31,118 nt of DNA from an uncultured Pirellulaceae bacterium (GTDB taxonomy: Bacteria; Planctomycetota; Planctomycetia; Pirellulales; Pirellulaceae): positions 1 to 31,118 of the forward strand of contig CAKQWG010000012.1 in assembly GCA_934278005.1 (NCBI GenBank). Reading direction: 5' to 3'. Position 1 is the stretch's first letter. The number at the start of each line of letters is the position of its first letter. The position numbers and the translations under genes are program-made. Shown here in pieces: positions 17,815 to 25,316 of the stretch. A model generated the notes under the pieces. It ran no database searches. It was not told where the DNA came from and was given only the letters and a program-made list of their open reading frames with translations.

Positions 17815-17873
17815 TCAGCCCAGCGGTCTGTTAGCGTAAAAGCTCGCCTGTTACGCCTTGCCGCTGGGACTGA
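17815..17873 (+). promoter_or_regulatory. Large hairpin between groEL1 and groES
   Basis: CCCAGCGG (17819-17826) pairs with CCGCTGGG (17861-17868). Outside it, TCAG (17815-17818) pairs with CTGA (17870-17873) past one bulged A. Inside, GCGTAA (17834-17839) pairs with TTACGC (17851-17856). No U-tract follows. It starts 15 bases after the groEL1 stop. It could be a partial terminator, an RNA processing site or a 3' stabiliser that separates groEL1 levels from groES-groEL2. Confidence 0.55.
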
Positions 17874-17956
17874 CCAGAGTCGCACAGATGCTCAGTTTGA
17901 CAATCGATTAAGTCACATTTACACAACAACTTTCTCAGTAGATAGGAAATTTTAAA

Positions 17957-18256
17957 ATGGCCAAGTTGAAGATTCGCCCACTGGATGACCGGGTCGTAGT
18001 TAAGCCTGAAGAAGCTGAAGAGACCACTGCCGGTGGTATCGTGTTGCCCGGTTCGGCTCAAGAGAAGCCACAGCGTGGCACGGTCGTTGCCGTCGGCCCT
18101 GGCAAGTTGCTCGACAACGGTAATCGCGGCACACTCTCGGTTGCCGTTGGCGATGTTGTAATCTATGGCAAGTACGGCGGAAGCGACATCGAAGTTGACG
18201 GCGACGAAGTCAAGATCTTGCGTGAGAGCGACATTCTCGCCAAAGTTCTCGCCTAA
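17957..18256 (+). CDS. groES: Co-chaperonin GroES
   Basis: This is a 99-residue 10-kDa lid of the chaperonin. It shows the standard N-terminal [17 protein letters not shown], the mobile loop [19 protein letters not shown] with its IVL contact tripeptide, and the C-terminal [14 protein letters not shown]. Length is typical (95-100). The ATG at 17957 has TAGGAA about 9 bases upstream. It lies between two groEL copies, 157 bases after the first (with a hairpin in the gap) and 53 bases before the second. It may therefore serve both rings. Confidence 0.97.
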   Translation: MAKLKIRPLDDRVVVKPEEAEETTAGGIVLPGSAQEKPQRGTVVAVGPGKLLDNGNRGTLSVAVGDVVIYGKYGGSDIEVDGDEVKILRESDILAKVLA

Positions 18257-18309
18257 ACCGTATCTTCTACAAACCGAATCCACCTGAGACAAGTTAAAGG
18301 ATCAATAGC

Positions 18310-19929
18310 GTGGCTAAACAGCTTATGTTTGAAGATCACGCTCGCGCTCGTATGCTGCAAGGCGTCGAGAAGCTGGCGGATGCTGTCGCCGTCACGATGG
18401 GCCCCACCGGTCGCAACGTGATTATCGACAAGAGCTTTGGCGGTCCAACAGTGACCAAAGACGGCGTCACCGTCGCCAAAGAAATTGAATTGGAAGATCG
18501 CTTCGAAAATATGGGAGCCAAGTTGGTCGTCGAGGTAGCTCAGAAGACGAGCGACTTGGCGGGTGACGGCACCACCACGGCCACCGTGTTGGCCCGTGCC
18601 ATTTTCAAGGAAGGTCTCCGCAATATTGTGGCTGGCAGCAATCCTGCGGCCATCCGTCGCGGCATTGAAAAGGGTGTCGATGCAGCGGTTGCCAAGTTGC
18701 ATGAGCTGGGCAAGCCGGTCAGTGATCGTCAGCAAGTCGCGCATGTGGGTGCTATTAGCGCCAACAACGATATGCAAATTGGCGAGCTACTAGCTGAGGC
18801 TTTAGAGCGCGTTGGCAAAGACGGTGTGATCACTGTCGAAGAAGGCAAGACAGCCGATACCACGGTTGAGTACGTGGATGGAATGCAGTTCGACAAGGGC
18901 TACATCTCCCCGTACTTCATCAACGTGCCTAACGATATGACCTGCACGTTCGACGATGCATTGGTGCTGCTCTACGAGAAGAAGATCAGCAACATTCGCG
19001 ATCTGGTACCCGTTCTAGAGAAGGCCAGTCAGAGCGGTCGCGCTTTGCTGATCATCGCCGAGGACATCGATGCCGAGGCACTGACGCTACTGGTCGTCAA
19101 CAAACTGCGGGGCACGCTCAACGTGTGCGCTGTTAAGGCTCCTGGTTTTGGCGATCGCCGCAAGGCTCTGATGGGCGACATTGCGACGCTCACTGGCGGA
19201 ACCTTCATCAGCGACGACTTGGGCATCCAGCTCGAGAAGCTTTCGCTGGACCAACTCGGCCGCGCTAAGAAAATCGTTGTTGACAAGAGTAACACCACGA
19301 TTGTCGAAGGTGCTGGAGAGCGCAAGACGATCGATCAACGCGTGGCGCAAATTCGCACGCAGATCGAGCAGACAGACAGCGAGTACGATCGCGAGAAGCT
19401 GCAAGAGCGATTGGCTAAGTTGGCTGGCGGCGTGGCGGTTATCAGCGTTGGTGCGGAGACCGAAGCCGACATGAAGCAAAAGAAGGCCCGCGTTGAGGAT
19501 GCACTGCATGCTACTCGCGCCGCTATGGAAGAAGGCATTCTGCCCGGCGGTGGCGTGGCTCTGCTGCGTTGCAAAGAAGCGGTGGAAGCAGCGATGGCCA
19601 AGTGCAAGGGTGATGAAAAGATCGGCGTGCAGATCATTCTGCGTTCGCTGTCCGCTCCGCTGCGTCAAATTGCTGACAATGCTGGTATCGATGGTTCGGT
19701 TGTGGCTGACGAAGTTAGCCAAAAGCCTGTCGGAACCGGGTTTGACTCCAATAAAGGGGTCTATGTCGACATGCTTAAAAGTGGCATCGTCGATCCGGTT
19801 AAGGTTGTCCGCACGGCGCTGGCCAACGCGGCGAGTATTGCCGGGCTGCTGTTAACCACCGAAGCTCTGGTAACGAACTTCGATAAGGAAGACAAGCTCA
19901 AGCGGCGCGCCGAGGGGGCTGTGTCGTAA
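18310..19929 (+). CDS. groEL: Chaperonin GroEL, copy 2, without GGM tail
   Basis: This is a 539-residue second chaperonin subunit. The ATPase residues are kept ([19 protein letters not shown] with the hydrolysis Asp, PGGGVALLR). The C-terminus ends in charged [15 protein letters not shown] instead of Gly-Gly-Met repeats. Start is GTG at 18310 with AAAGGA about 9 bases upstream. It is 53 bases behind groES and probably on the same transcript. The tail loss, and clear sequence divergence from copy 1 across the apical domain, suggest different clients or ring properties. Groups with several GroELs often keep one tail-less specialised copy. A perfect-stem terminator follows at 19984-20013. Confidence 0.96.
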   Translation: MAKQLMFEDHARARMLQGVEKLADAVAVTMGPTGRNVIIDKSFGGPTVTKDGVTVAKEIELEDRFENMGAKLVVEVAQKTSDLAGDGTTTATVLARAIFKEGLRNIVAGSNPAAIRRGIEKGVDAAVAKLHELGKPVSDRQQVAHVGAISANNDMQIGELLAEALERVGKDGVITVEEGKTADTTVEYVDGMQFDKGYISPYFINVPNDMTCTFDDALVLLYEKKISNIRDLVPVLEKASQSGRALLIIAEDIDAEALTLLVVNKLRGTLNVCAVKAPGFGDRRKALMGDIATLTGGTFISDDLGIQLEKLSLDQLGRAKKIVVDKSNTTIVEGAGERKTIDQRVAQIRTQIEQTDSEYDREKLQERLAKLAGGVAVISVGAETEADMKQKKARVEDALHATRAAMEEGILPGGGVALLRCKEAVEAAMAKCKGDEKIGVQIILRSLSAPLRQIADNAGIDGSVVADEVSQKPVGTGFDSNKGVYVDMLKSGIVDPVKVVRTALANAASIAGLLLTTEALVTNFDKEDKLKRRAEGAVS

Positions 19930-19983
19930 GACGGCCTACCAAGTTTCAAGCCGTCCCCGATGGGGGCTTGTGAAAAACCACGC

Positions 19984-20013
19984 AAAGGCCATTCTCGTAA
20001 GGGAGTGGCCTTT
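19984..20013 (+). terminator. Hairpin terminator after groEL2
   Basis: AAAGGCCA (19984-19991) pairs perfectly with TGGCCTTT (20006-20013), and inner CTC/GAG can add three pairs past a bulge. The A-rich left arm gives a T-run at the right arm, followed by GTTC. It lies 55 bases after the groEL2 stop and most likely ends the groE transcript before dnaJ. Confidence 0.65.
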
Positions 20014-20179
20014 GTTCAAAATATTACCCGCGGCCAGCCCTGCTAATGAGCCGACTGTAAACATTACGGTCCGCCTTGCAGCGGCTTGAGCGGAGCCTGC
20101 GGCAGTTGCGTGTGTGGCAGCTTTGCCTGGGCTGCGACACGCGGGCATAGCGCGATTTAATTTGAAGAGAACGACTCTC

Positions 20180-21334
20180 ATGGCCACTACCAAACGCTGC
20201 TACTACGAAGTGCTGGGCGTAAGCAAGACCGTTTCCGGAACGGAATTGTCGCGGGCTTACCGCAAGCTGGCGATCAAGTATCACCCAGATAGCAATCGCC
20301 ATGACGAAGACGCGGTCGCCAAGTTCAAAGAGGCCGCCGAGGCTTATGAAGTGCTCAGCGATGAGCAGAAGCGCGCTCGTTACGACCAGTACGGGCATGC
20401 TGGCTTAGGTGCCGATGCGGGCGGCTTCCAAGACATGGGCGACATTTTCGAAGCCTTTGGAGACATGTTTGGCGGCACGATCTTTGGCGACTTCTTTGGT
20501 GGACGTGGCCAGCGCAGTCGCGTACGACGCGGCGCGGACATTCGTTGCGACGTGACGCTCGACCTGGAAGAGGCTGCCGCCGGGACTCGAAAAAAGGTCA
20601 CCCTCACGCGGCATGAACTGTGTCAAACGTGCGAGGGGAGCGGTGCCGAGCCAGGTTCTCAGCCGCAGACCTGCACGCGCTGCCGCGGTCAGGGACAAGT
20701 GGTCCAGGCCAATGGCATACTCCGCGTCCAAACCACATGCCCGCAGTGTCGCGGCAGAGGCAAAATCACCACTTCGCCCTGCGGCTCCTGCAGCGGCTCC
20801 GGCGCGGTGCCACGCGAAGTGGTGCTCGAAGTGGCCATTCCCGCCGGCGTAGATGACGGTATGCGAGTGCGCTTGCCGGGTGAGGGCCAAGCCAGCCCCG
20901 ACGGCGGTCCCTCCGGCGATGCCTACTGCTTCATCAAGGTTCGCCAGCATAAGATGTTTCATCGCGAGGGGAACGACCTCGTGCTGCAACTGCCGCTGAG
21001 CTACTCACAAGCGGTGCTCGGCACGGAAATAGAAATCCCCACCCTCGGTGGTCGCCATACCATCAACATCCCCAAGGGGACGCAAAGCGGCGAAGTGTTT
21101 CAGCTGCGTGGCCTGGGCGTGCCCGATCCACGCACCAACCAACGCGGCAGTCTGCTAGTTCAGACCTTTGTGGAGATTCCTAAAAAGGTCGGGGCTAAAC
21201 AGGAAGAGCTATTGCGGAGGTTGGCCGAGTTGGAAGAGGAACACGTCACCCCGCATCGCAAGTCGTTTTTTGAGCGCGTGCTGGCCTACTTTGTGCACGA
21301 ACAAGACAAGCAAGATCAAGCCGTTAAGGAGTAG
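20180..21334 (+). CDS. dnaJ: Chaperone DnaJ (class I Hsp40)
   Basis: This is a 384-residue type A J-protein that delivers clients to DnaK and stimulates its ATPase. The order is: J domain at 1-70 with HPD at 35-37; Gly/Phe-rich linker at about 75-115 (FGDMFGGTIFGDFFGG); a zinc domain from Cys148 with four CxxCxGxG repeats (CQTCEGSG, CTRCRGQG, CPQCRGRG, CGSCSGSG); then the client-binding C-terminal domains. I chose the ATG at 20180 (MATTKRCYYEVLGV); the frame continues to 20114 but that adds non-family sequence. The grpE gene starts 7 bases after its stop. No dnaK lies in the window. Confidence 0.96.
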   Translation: MATTKRCYYEVLGVSKTVSGTELSRAYRKLAIKYHPDSNRHDEDAVAKFKEAAEAYEVLSDEQKRARYDQYGHAGLGADAGGFQDMGDIFEAFGDMFGGTIFGDFFGGRGQRSRVRRGADIRCDVTLDLEEAAAGTRKKVTLTRHELCQTCEGSGAEPGSQPQTCTRCRGQGQVVQANGILRVQTTCPQCRGRGKITTSPCGSCSGSGAVPREVVLEVAIPAGVDDGMRVRLPGEGQASPDGGPSGDAYCFIKVRQHKMFHREGNDLVLQLPLSYSQAVLGTEIEIPTLGGRHTINIPKGTQSGEVFQLRGLGVPDPRTNQRGSLLVQTFVEIPKKVGAKQEELLRRLAELEEEHVTPHRKSFFERVLAYFVHEQDKQDQAVKE

Positions 21335-21341
21335 TTGAAAG

Positions 21342-21968
21342 ATGTCCAAGAGCAAACCACAACCAGCCTCGCCTCAACCAGAGTCAGCCGGTGCGACCGA
21401 TGAGCAAGCGCGCGATCAAGCCTTCAAGGACGTGCTCGAACAGGGGCCCAGTCCATCCGCAAGCTCTGGCGATGATTCGCTCGAATCGCGTTTGGCCGAG
21501 TCTGAACGCGAGGTGCTGCGCGTCCGGGCTGAGATGGAGAATTTCCGCAAGCGTATGCAACGCGACTCTGACCAGCAACTCAAGTACGCTAGCGTTCCAC
21601 TGGTTCGCGACTTGGTCGAAGTCGTCGACAATCTAAAGCGGGCCATCGAGGCCAGCGATCAAGAGTCGGCCAGTCAACATGCCGGTGAGCAAACCACCCC
21701 GCCCGCCGCTACTCAAACCACCGCCCTGCGCGATGGAGTGAGAATTGTGCTCGATCAGTTGGCCGGAGTCATGGCCAAGTACGGTTGCAAGCCGATCGAG
21801 TCGGTCGGACACGAATTCGATCCCAATGTCCATGAAGCCATTGCCCAAATGCCCAGCAGCCAATACGCGGCTGGAACTGTCATGCAAGAGGTTTCCACCG
21901 GTTATATGCTGCACGATCGAGTCGTGCGGCCCAGCCATGTTATCGTCAGTAGCGGCAGCCCAAATTAG
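21342..21968 (+). CDS. grpE: Nucleotide exchange factor GrpE
   Basis: This is a 208-residue protein that releases ADP from DnaK. An acidic/Ser-rich disordered N-terminus (1-50) leads into the long coiled-coil (about 50-85, ESEREVLRVRAEMENFRKRMQRD). The C-terminal beta-domain has the GrpE signature around VGHEFDPNVHEAIAQMPS and ends near RVVRPSHVIVSSG. AAGGAG (21326-21331), inside the last codons of dnaJ, is its ribosome binding site, so the two are translationally linked. A Thr/Gln/Pro-rich insert (about 108-130) between coil and beta-domain is longer than in E. coli. Confidence 0.95.
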   Translation: MSKSKPQPASPQPESAGATDEQARDQAFKDVLEQGPSPSASSGDDSLESRLAESEREVLRVRAEMENFRKRMQRDSDQQLKYASVPLVRDLVEVVDNLKRAIEASDQESASQHAGEQTTPPAATQTTALRDGVRIVLDQLAGVMAKYGCKPIESVGHEFDPNVHEAIAQMPSSQYAAGTVMQEVSTGYMLHDRVVRPSHVIVSSGSPN

Positions 21969-22125
21969 CTGCAGTGGTAAAACCCAGGGAGCCGCCCAGG
22001 ACGGGATGTGTCGCGTTTTGTGCCCAAGAAAACTCGTCTGGAGAGTGGAAAAAAGCGGAGCTGAGATAGTGTGTCGACTAAGTAAAATTTGAAATGTATC
22101 GCCCGGTGGGCTATCGAGAATCCAG

Positions 22126-22162
22126 CGCTCCGGTCGTTGTGGAGCGACCCTTTATATTTTTT
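22126..22162 (+). terminator. Terminator-like hairpin with U-tract before the FmdB-type gene
   Basis: CGCTCC (22126-22131) pairs with GGAGCG (22141-22146) and is followed by CCCTTTATATTTTTT. An alternative stem, GGTCG (22132-22136) with CGACC (22144-22148), would exclude it. It is well placed to end the dnaJ-grpE transcript. It also lies only 15 bases before the ATG at 22177, so it could act as a leader switch for that gene. Confidence 0.6.
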
Positions 22163-22176
22163 GCGGATCACAGTAC

Positions 22177-22488
22177 ATGCCAACTTATGATTATCAGTGT
22201 GACGCTTGCGAACATAAATTTGAACACTACCAAGGCATCAACGATGCCAAGCTGAGAAAGTGTCCGGAGTGCGGCAAACTAAAACTCCGGCGTCTAATCG
22301 GCACCGGTGCGGCCATCGTCTTCAAAGGTTCGGGATTTTATCAGACCGACTATCGCAGCGAAGCCTACAAGAAAGCCAAGGCGGCCGACAAGCCTAGCGA
22401 AAGCAGTGGCAGCGCTTCGAGCGACAGCAAATCGGCTGGCAGCAAATCTAAATCGAGCGGCTCTAAAAAATCAGACAGCTCCACTTAA
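22177..22488 (+). CDS. FmdB-type zinc ribbon protein
   Basis: This is a 103-residue small protein. The N-terminal half is the FmdB/CxxC zinc ribbon: MPTYDYQCDAC, with zinc ligands Cys8, Cys11, Cys29 and Cys32, then RRLIGTGAAIVFKGSGFYQTDYR. This matches the common bacterial regulatory-protein-FmdB family, whose function is not established. The C-terminal third (about 70-103) is Ser/Lys/Gly-rich and presumably disordered. Length is usual for the family. No clear ribosome binding site is seen; the preceding bases are taken up by a terminator-like hairpin. In planctomycetes this gene often sits by chaperone genes, as here, but a folding role is only suggested. Confidence 0.9.
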   Translation: MPTYDYQCDACEHKFEHYQGINDAKLRKCPECGKLKLRRLIGTGAAIVFKGSGFYQTDYRSEAYKKAKAADKPSESSGSASSDSKSAGSKSKSSGSKKSDSST

Positions 22489-22631
22489 ACTAGAAACAGG
22501 GATTGCCAGTGCTGCTTGGCAGTCACCGCGCACGCACCGCCGCGTGACGCCCGCGCATATAGCGTATAGCGATGCACACGGTTTGCAATTTTCCGATAGG
22601 TGTCTAGTTAGACAATTACTTAGAGAAACCC

Positions 22632-23876
22632 ATGGATCAACGCTTGCTCTTCCACCGCTTCGATAATGGGCTGGTTCTATTGGGCGAGCACATGCCATGG
22701 CTACGGTCTGCGGCGTTTTCATTTCTGCTACCGGCTGGCACGTGCTTCGAACCCGATGGACTAGATGGACTGTCGGGCATGACCAGCGAAATGGTGCAGC
22801 GTGGCTGCGGCGATCTGGACAGTCGCGCCTTCCTGGAGCGACTCGACGAATTAGGCGTCGATCGTGGCAGTTCGATTACGACTAGCCATAGCGCGTTTAG
22901 TTGTGCCATGCCGGCAGGAGTTCTGGACACCGTGCTGACGCTTTATAGCGATTTAGTGCGGCGTCCGCATCTGCCCGCCGACCAACTGGCCGACGCTCGA
23001 CAGCTGTGCTTGCAGGAACTCCGCGCACTGGAGGATGAACCCTCGCATCGCTGCTTCAGCGAACTGAAAAAGTTTCGCTATCCGCTTCCCTTTGGACGCA
23101 TTTCTCAGGGCTCAAAATCCGGGCTGGAGCATATCGACATGCCGGCCGTAGAATCATTTTTCCACGACAACTATAAACCCGACGGCAGCATTTTGGCGGT
23201 AGCCGGAAATTTCAATTGGGATCAGGTTCGCGATTTGGTCCAGCGGCAGCTGGGCGATTGGCAGGGGAGTCCCGCAATTGAACTACCTGTGCTGCACTCG
23301 CACTACGGCAGTCGCCACGTCGATCATTCGACCAACCAAACGCACTTGGCCTTGGCTTACGACTGCGCATCGTATGAAAGCCCCGAGTACTACGAAGCTC
23401 GCGCGCTGGTCGGTGTGCTCAGCGACGGCATGAGCTCGCGTCTGTTTTCGGAAGTGCGTGAAAAGCGCGGCTTGGTCTACTCTGTTTTTGCAACTTGCTT
23501 TTCTATGGCGGGGCAGGGGAGCGTCATGTGCTATGCCGGAACGACTACCAATCGCGCCGAAGAAACTCTGCAAGTTTTGCTCGAGACGGTCCATTCGCTC
23601 AATCAGGGCATCACGGAGGATGAGCTGCAGCGGCTGAAGAACCGCATTAAGAGTTCGCTTGTTTTTGAACAAGAATCCTCGGCAGCCCGCAGCAGCCAGA
23701 TCGCCAGCGATTGGTTCTACTTGGGACGTGTGCCAGACCGATCCGAAGTGTGTACCCGCGTCGATGGCCTCAGCTGTGAGAGTCTGCAACAACATTTCAA
23801 TAGATTTCTACCCAAGAATTTTTCGTTGGTAACGGTAGGGTCTCAGCCGATTGACCTGCCCCAAGGAACCGTTTGA
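22632..23876 (+). CDS. M16 family peptidase-like subunit lacking the zinc motif
   Basis: This is a 414-residue protein of the insulinase/processing-peptidase fold, with two M16 half-domains. Where active members have HxxEH, this one reads GMTSE (residues 49-53, in GLSGMTSEM), so neither His nor the catalytic Glu is in place and it cannot bind zinc in the normal way. The C-terminal half retains the substrate-binding Arg279 and Tyr283 in REKRGLVYSVF. This is the pattern of the non-catalytic partner in heterodimeric M16B peptidases. The stop codon overlaps the ATG of the next gene, an M16 subunit with the reverse pattern. The start ATG at 22632 gives a normal family N-terminus. Confidence 0.88.
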   Translation: MDQRLLFHRFDNGLVLLGEHMPWLRSAAFSFLLPAGTCFEPDGLDGLSGMTSEMVQRGCGDLDSRAFLERLDELGVDRGSSITTSHSAFSCAMPAGVLDTVLTLYSDLVRRPHLPADQLADARQLCLQELRALEDEPSHRCFSELKKFRYPLPFGRISQGSKSGLEHIDMPAVESFFHDNYKPDGSILAVAGNFNWDQVRDLVQRQLGDWQGSPAIELPVLHSHYGSRHVDHSTNQTHLALAYDCASYESPEYYEARALVGVLSDGMSSRLFSEVREKRGLVYSVFATCFSMAGQGSVMCYAGTTTNRAEETLQVLLETVHSLNQGITEDELQRLKNRIKSSLVFEQESSAARSSQIASDWFYLGRVPDRSEVCTRVDGLSCESLQQHFNRFLPKNFSLVTVGSQPIDLPQGTV

Positions 23877-25099
23877 TGGAATTGATGACTCATAAAAGCG
23901 GGGCTGGGCCGGAGATTGTCGTGCTGCACGACCCGGCCGCCTTCACCGCCTCCTTTGGCTGGTTCGTAAAGACGGGTGCTCGCGACGAACAGCTGGAAAT
24001 TGCTGGCGTTAGTCACTTCCTTGAGCACATGGTGTTTAAAGGGACGCAGCGGCGAACGGCTGAGGAGGTCAATCGCGAACTGGACCATTTGGGGGCCAAC
24101 TCCAACGCTTATACCTCAGAAGATTCGACCGTTTTTTATGCTTCGGTGCTGCCCGAATGCCAAGCTCAGACGGTCGACCTGCTGACCGATCTAATGCAGC
24201 CGCTGCTGCGCGACGAGGATTTTGAGACCGAGCGCCAGGTCATCCTCGAGGAGATCGCGATGTACGACGACCAACCTCCGTACGGAGCTTTTGAGCGCGT
24301 CACTGAAATGTTCTTCGGCGATCACCCACTGAGCACTCGTGTGCTCGGGACCTCGGAGACCGTCTCGGACATGCTGGCTTCCCAAATGAAGGAGTATCAC
24401 CGCGCCCGCTACACGCGCGAGAATATGTTCTTGGTAGCCAGCGGGAAAATCGACTTTGCTCAATTGGTCGATTACGTGGCTGAGGCGACCGCCGATTGGC
24501 CGTCGAGTCCGCCTGTGCGCCAACCACAACTGCCCAAGTATGGCAGCGGCGAGCTGTTGATCGAGCGTGAATCGACTCACCAGCACTACGCCGCACAGCT
24601 CTGGCCCGGAGTGAGCTGCAATGCGCCCGATCGCTACGCACTGCGGATGCTCTGTTCTGTGTTGGCGGATGAAGGTGGCAGTCGTTTGTTTTGGGAACTG
24701 ATCGACACGGGCCGAGCTGAGACCGCTACGTTGTGGCCTCAGTTCTTCGACGAGTGCGGCTGCGTCGTCGGTTACCTCTGCTGTGCACCCGAGGATGCGC
24801 CGGAGAATGAAGAGATCTTGCGAAATGTTATCGAGCAGACTCTCCGCGATGGTGTCACGCAAAAGGAGATCGACCTGGCACGCAACAAAATCGCCAGCAG
24901 TCTGATTCTCTCGGACGAGCGTCCCAGCAATCGCTTGTTTGCACTGGGACAATCCTGGCTCAACCGCAAGAACTACGAACCGCTGGATGTTGTGCTCAGT
25001 CGCTACGCTGCTGTGACGGCTGATGACATGATGCAGGTCGCCGAGCAAACGCTGCGGCAACCCTGTGCCACTGTCAAAGTGGTTGGACCGAGTTGTTAA
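23876..25099 (+). CDS. M16 family zinc metallopeptidase, catalytic subunit
   Basis: This is a 407-residue zinc peptidase with the inverted motif HFLEH at residues 47-51 (His47, Glu50, His51) and the third ligand Glu in VILEEIAMY (residues 125-126). The family digests peptides in a clamshell made of four half-domains. The C-terminal half lacks the RGLVY segment (the aligned region reads TGRAETATLW), so the substrate-binding Arg/Tyr pair must come from the partner encoded just upstream. The ATG at 23876 overlaps the upstream stop by one base (TGATG), which predicts coupled translation and 1:1 assembly. A TTG one codon earlier is also in frame. No signal peptide is visible. Confidence 0.92.
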   Translation: MELMTHKSGAGPEIVVLHDPAAFTASFGWFVKTGARDEQLEIAGVSHFLEHMVFKGTQRRTAEEVNRELDHLGANSNAYTSEDSTVFYASVLPECQAQTVDLLTDLMQPLLRDEDFETERQVILEEIAMYDDQPPYGAFERVTEMFFGDHPLSTRVLGTSETVSDMLASQMKEYHRARYTRENMFLVASGKIDFAQLVDYVAEATADWPSSPPVRQPQLPKYGSGELLIERESTHQHYAAQLWPGVSCNAPDRYALRMLCSVLADEGGSRLFWELIDTGRAETATLWPQFFDECGCVVGYLCCAPEDAPENEEILRNVIEQTLRDGVTQKEIDLARNKIASSLILSDERPSNRLFALGQSWLNRKNYEPLDVVLSRYAAVTADDMMQVAEQTLRQPCATVKVVGPSC

Positions 25100-25316
25100 C
25101 TTGAGAAAACGGGGCTGCGAGCATCCAATCCTCAGACAGCTGGACTAAGATTGCCCCAACGGGCTTTCGACAGTTTGCCCCGCAGTGGATATACTTGAGT
25201 TTGCCCACTCCGGCGGCCGAGCAGTCACTGCACAACAGAGGCACTGCTAGACCCCAACTCGGTGGGCACTCTCGTCCAATTCGAGCCACCGCAATCCGAG
25301 TCACAAGCCTCAGTCC

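Noticed and set aside
24191..25060. Minus-strand frame of 289 codons opposite the M16 catalytic subunit
   Set aside because: It lies antisense to a gene with a full zinc motif and shows no family pattern.
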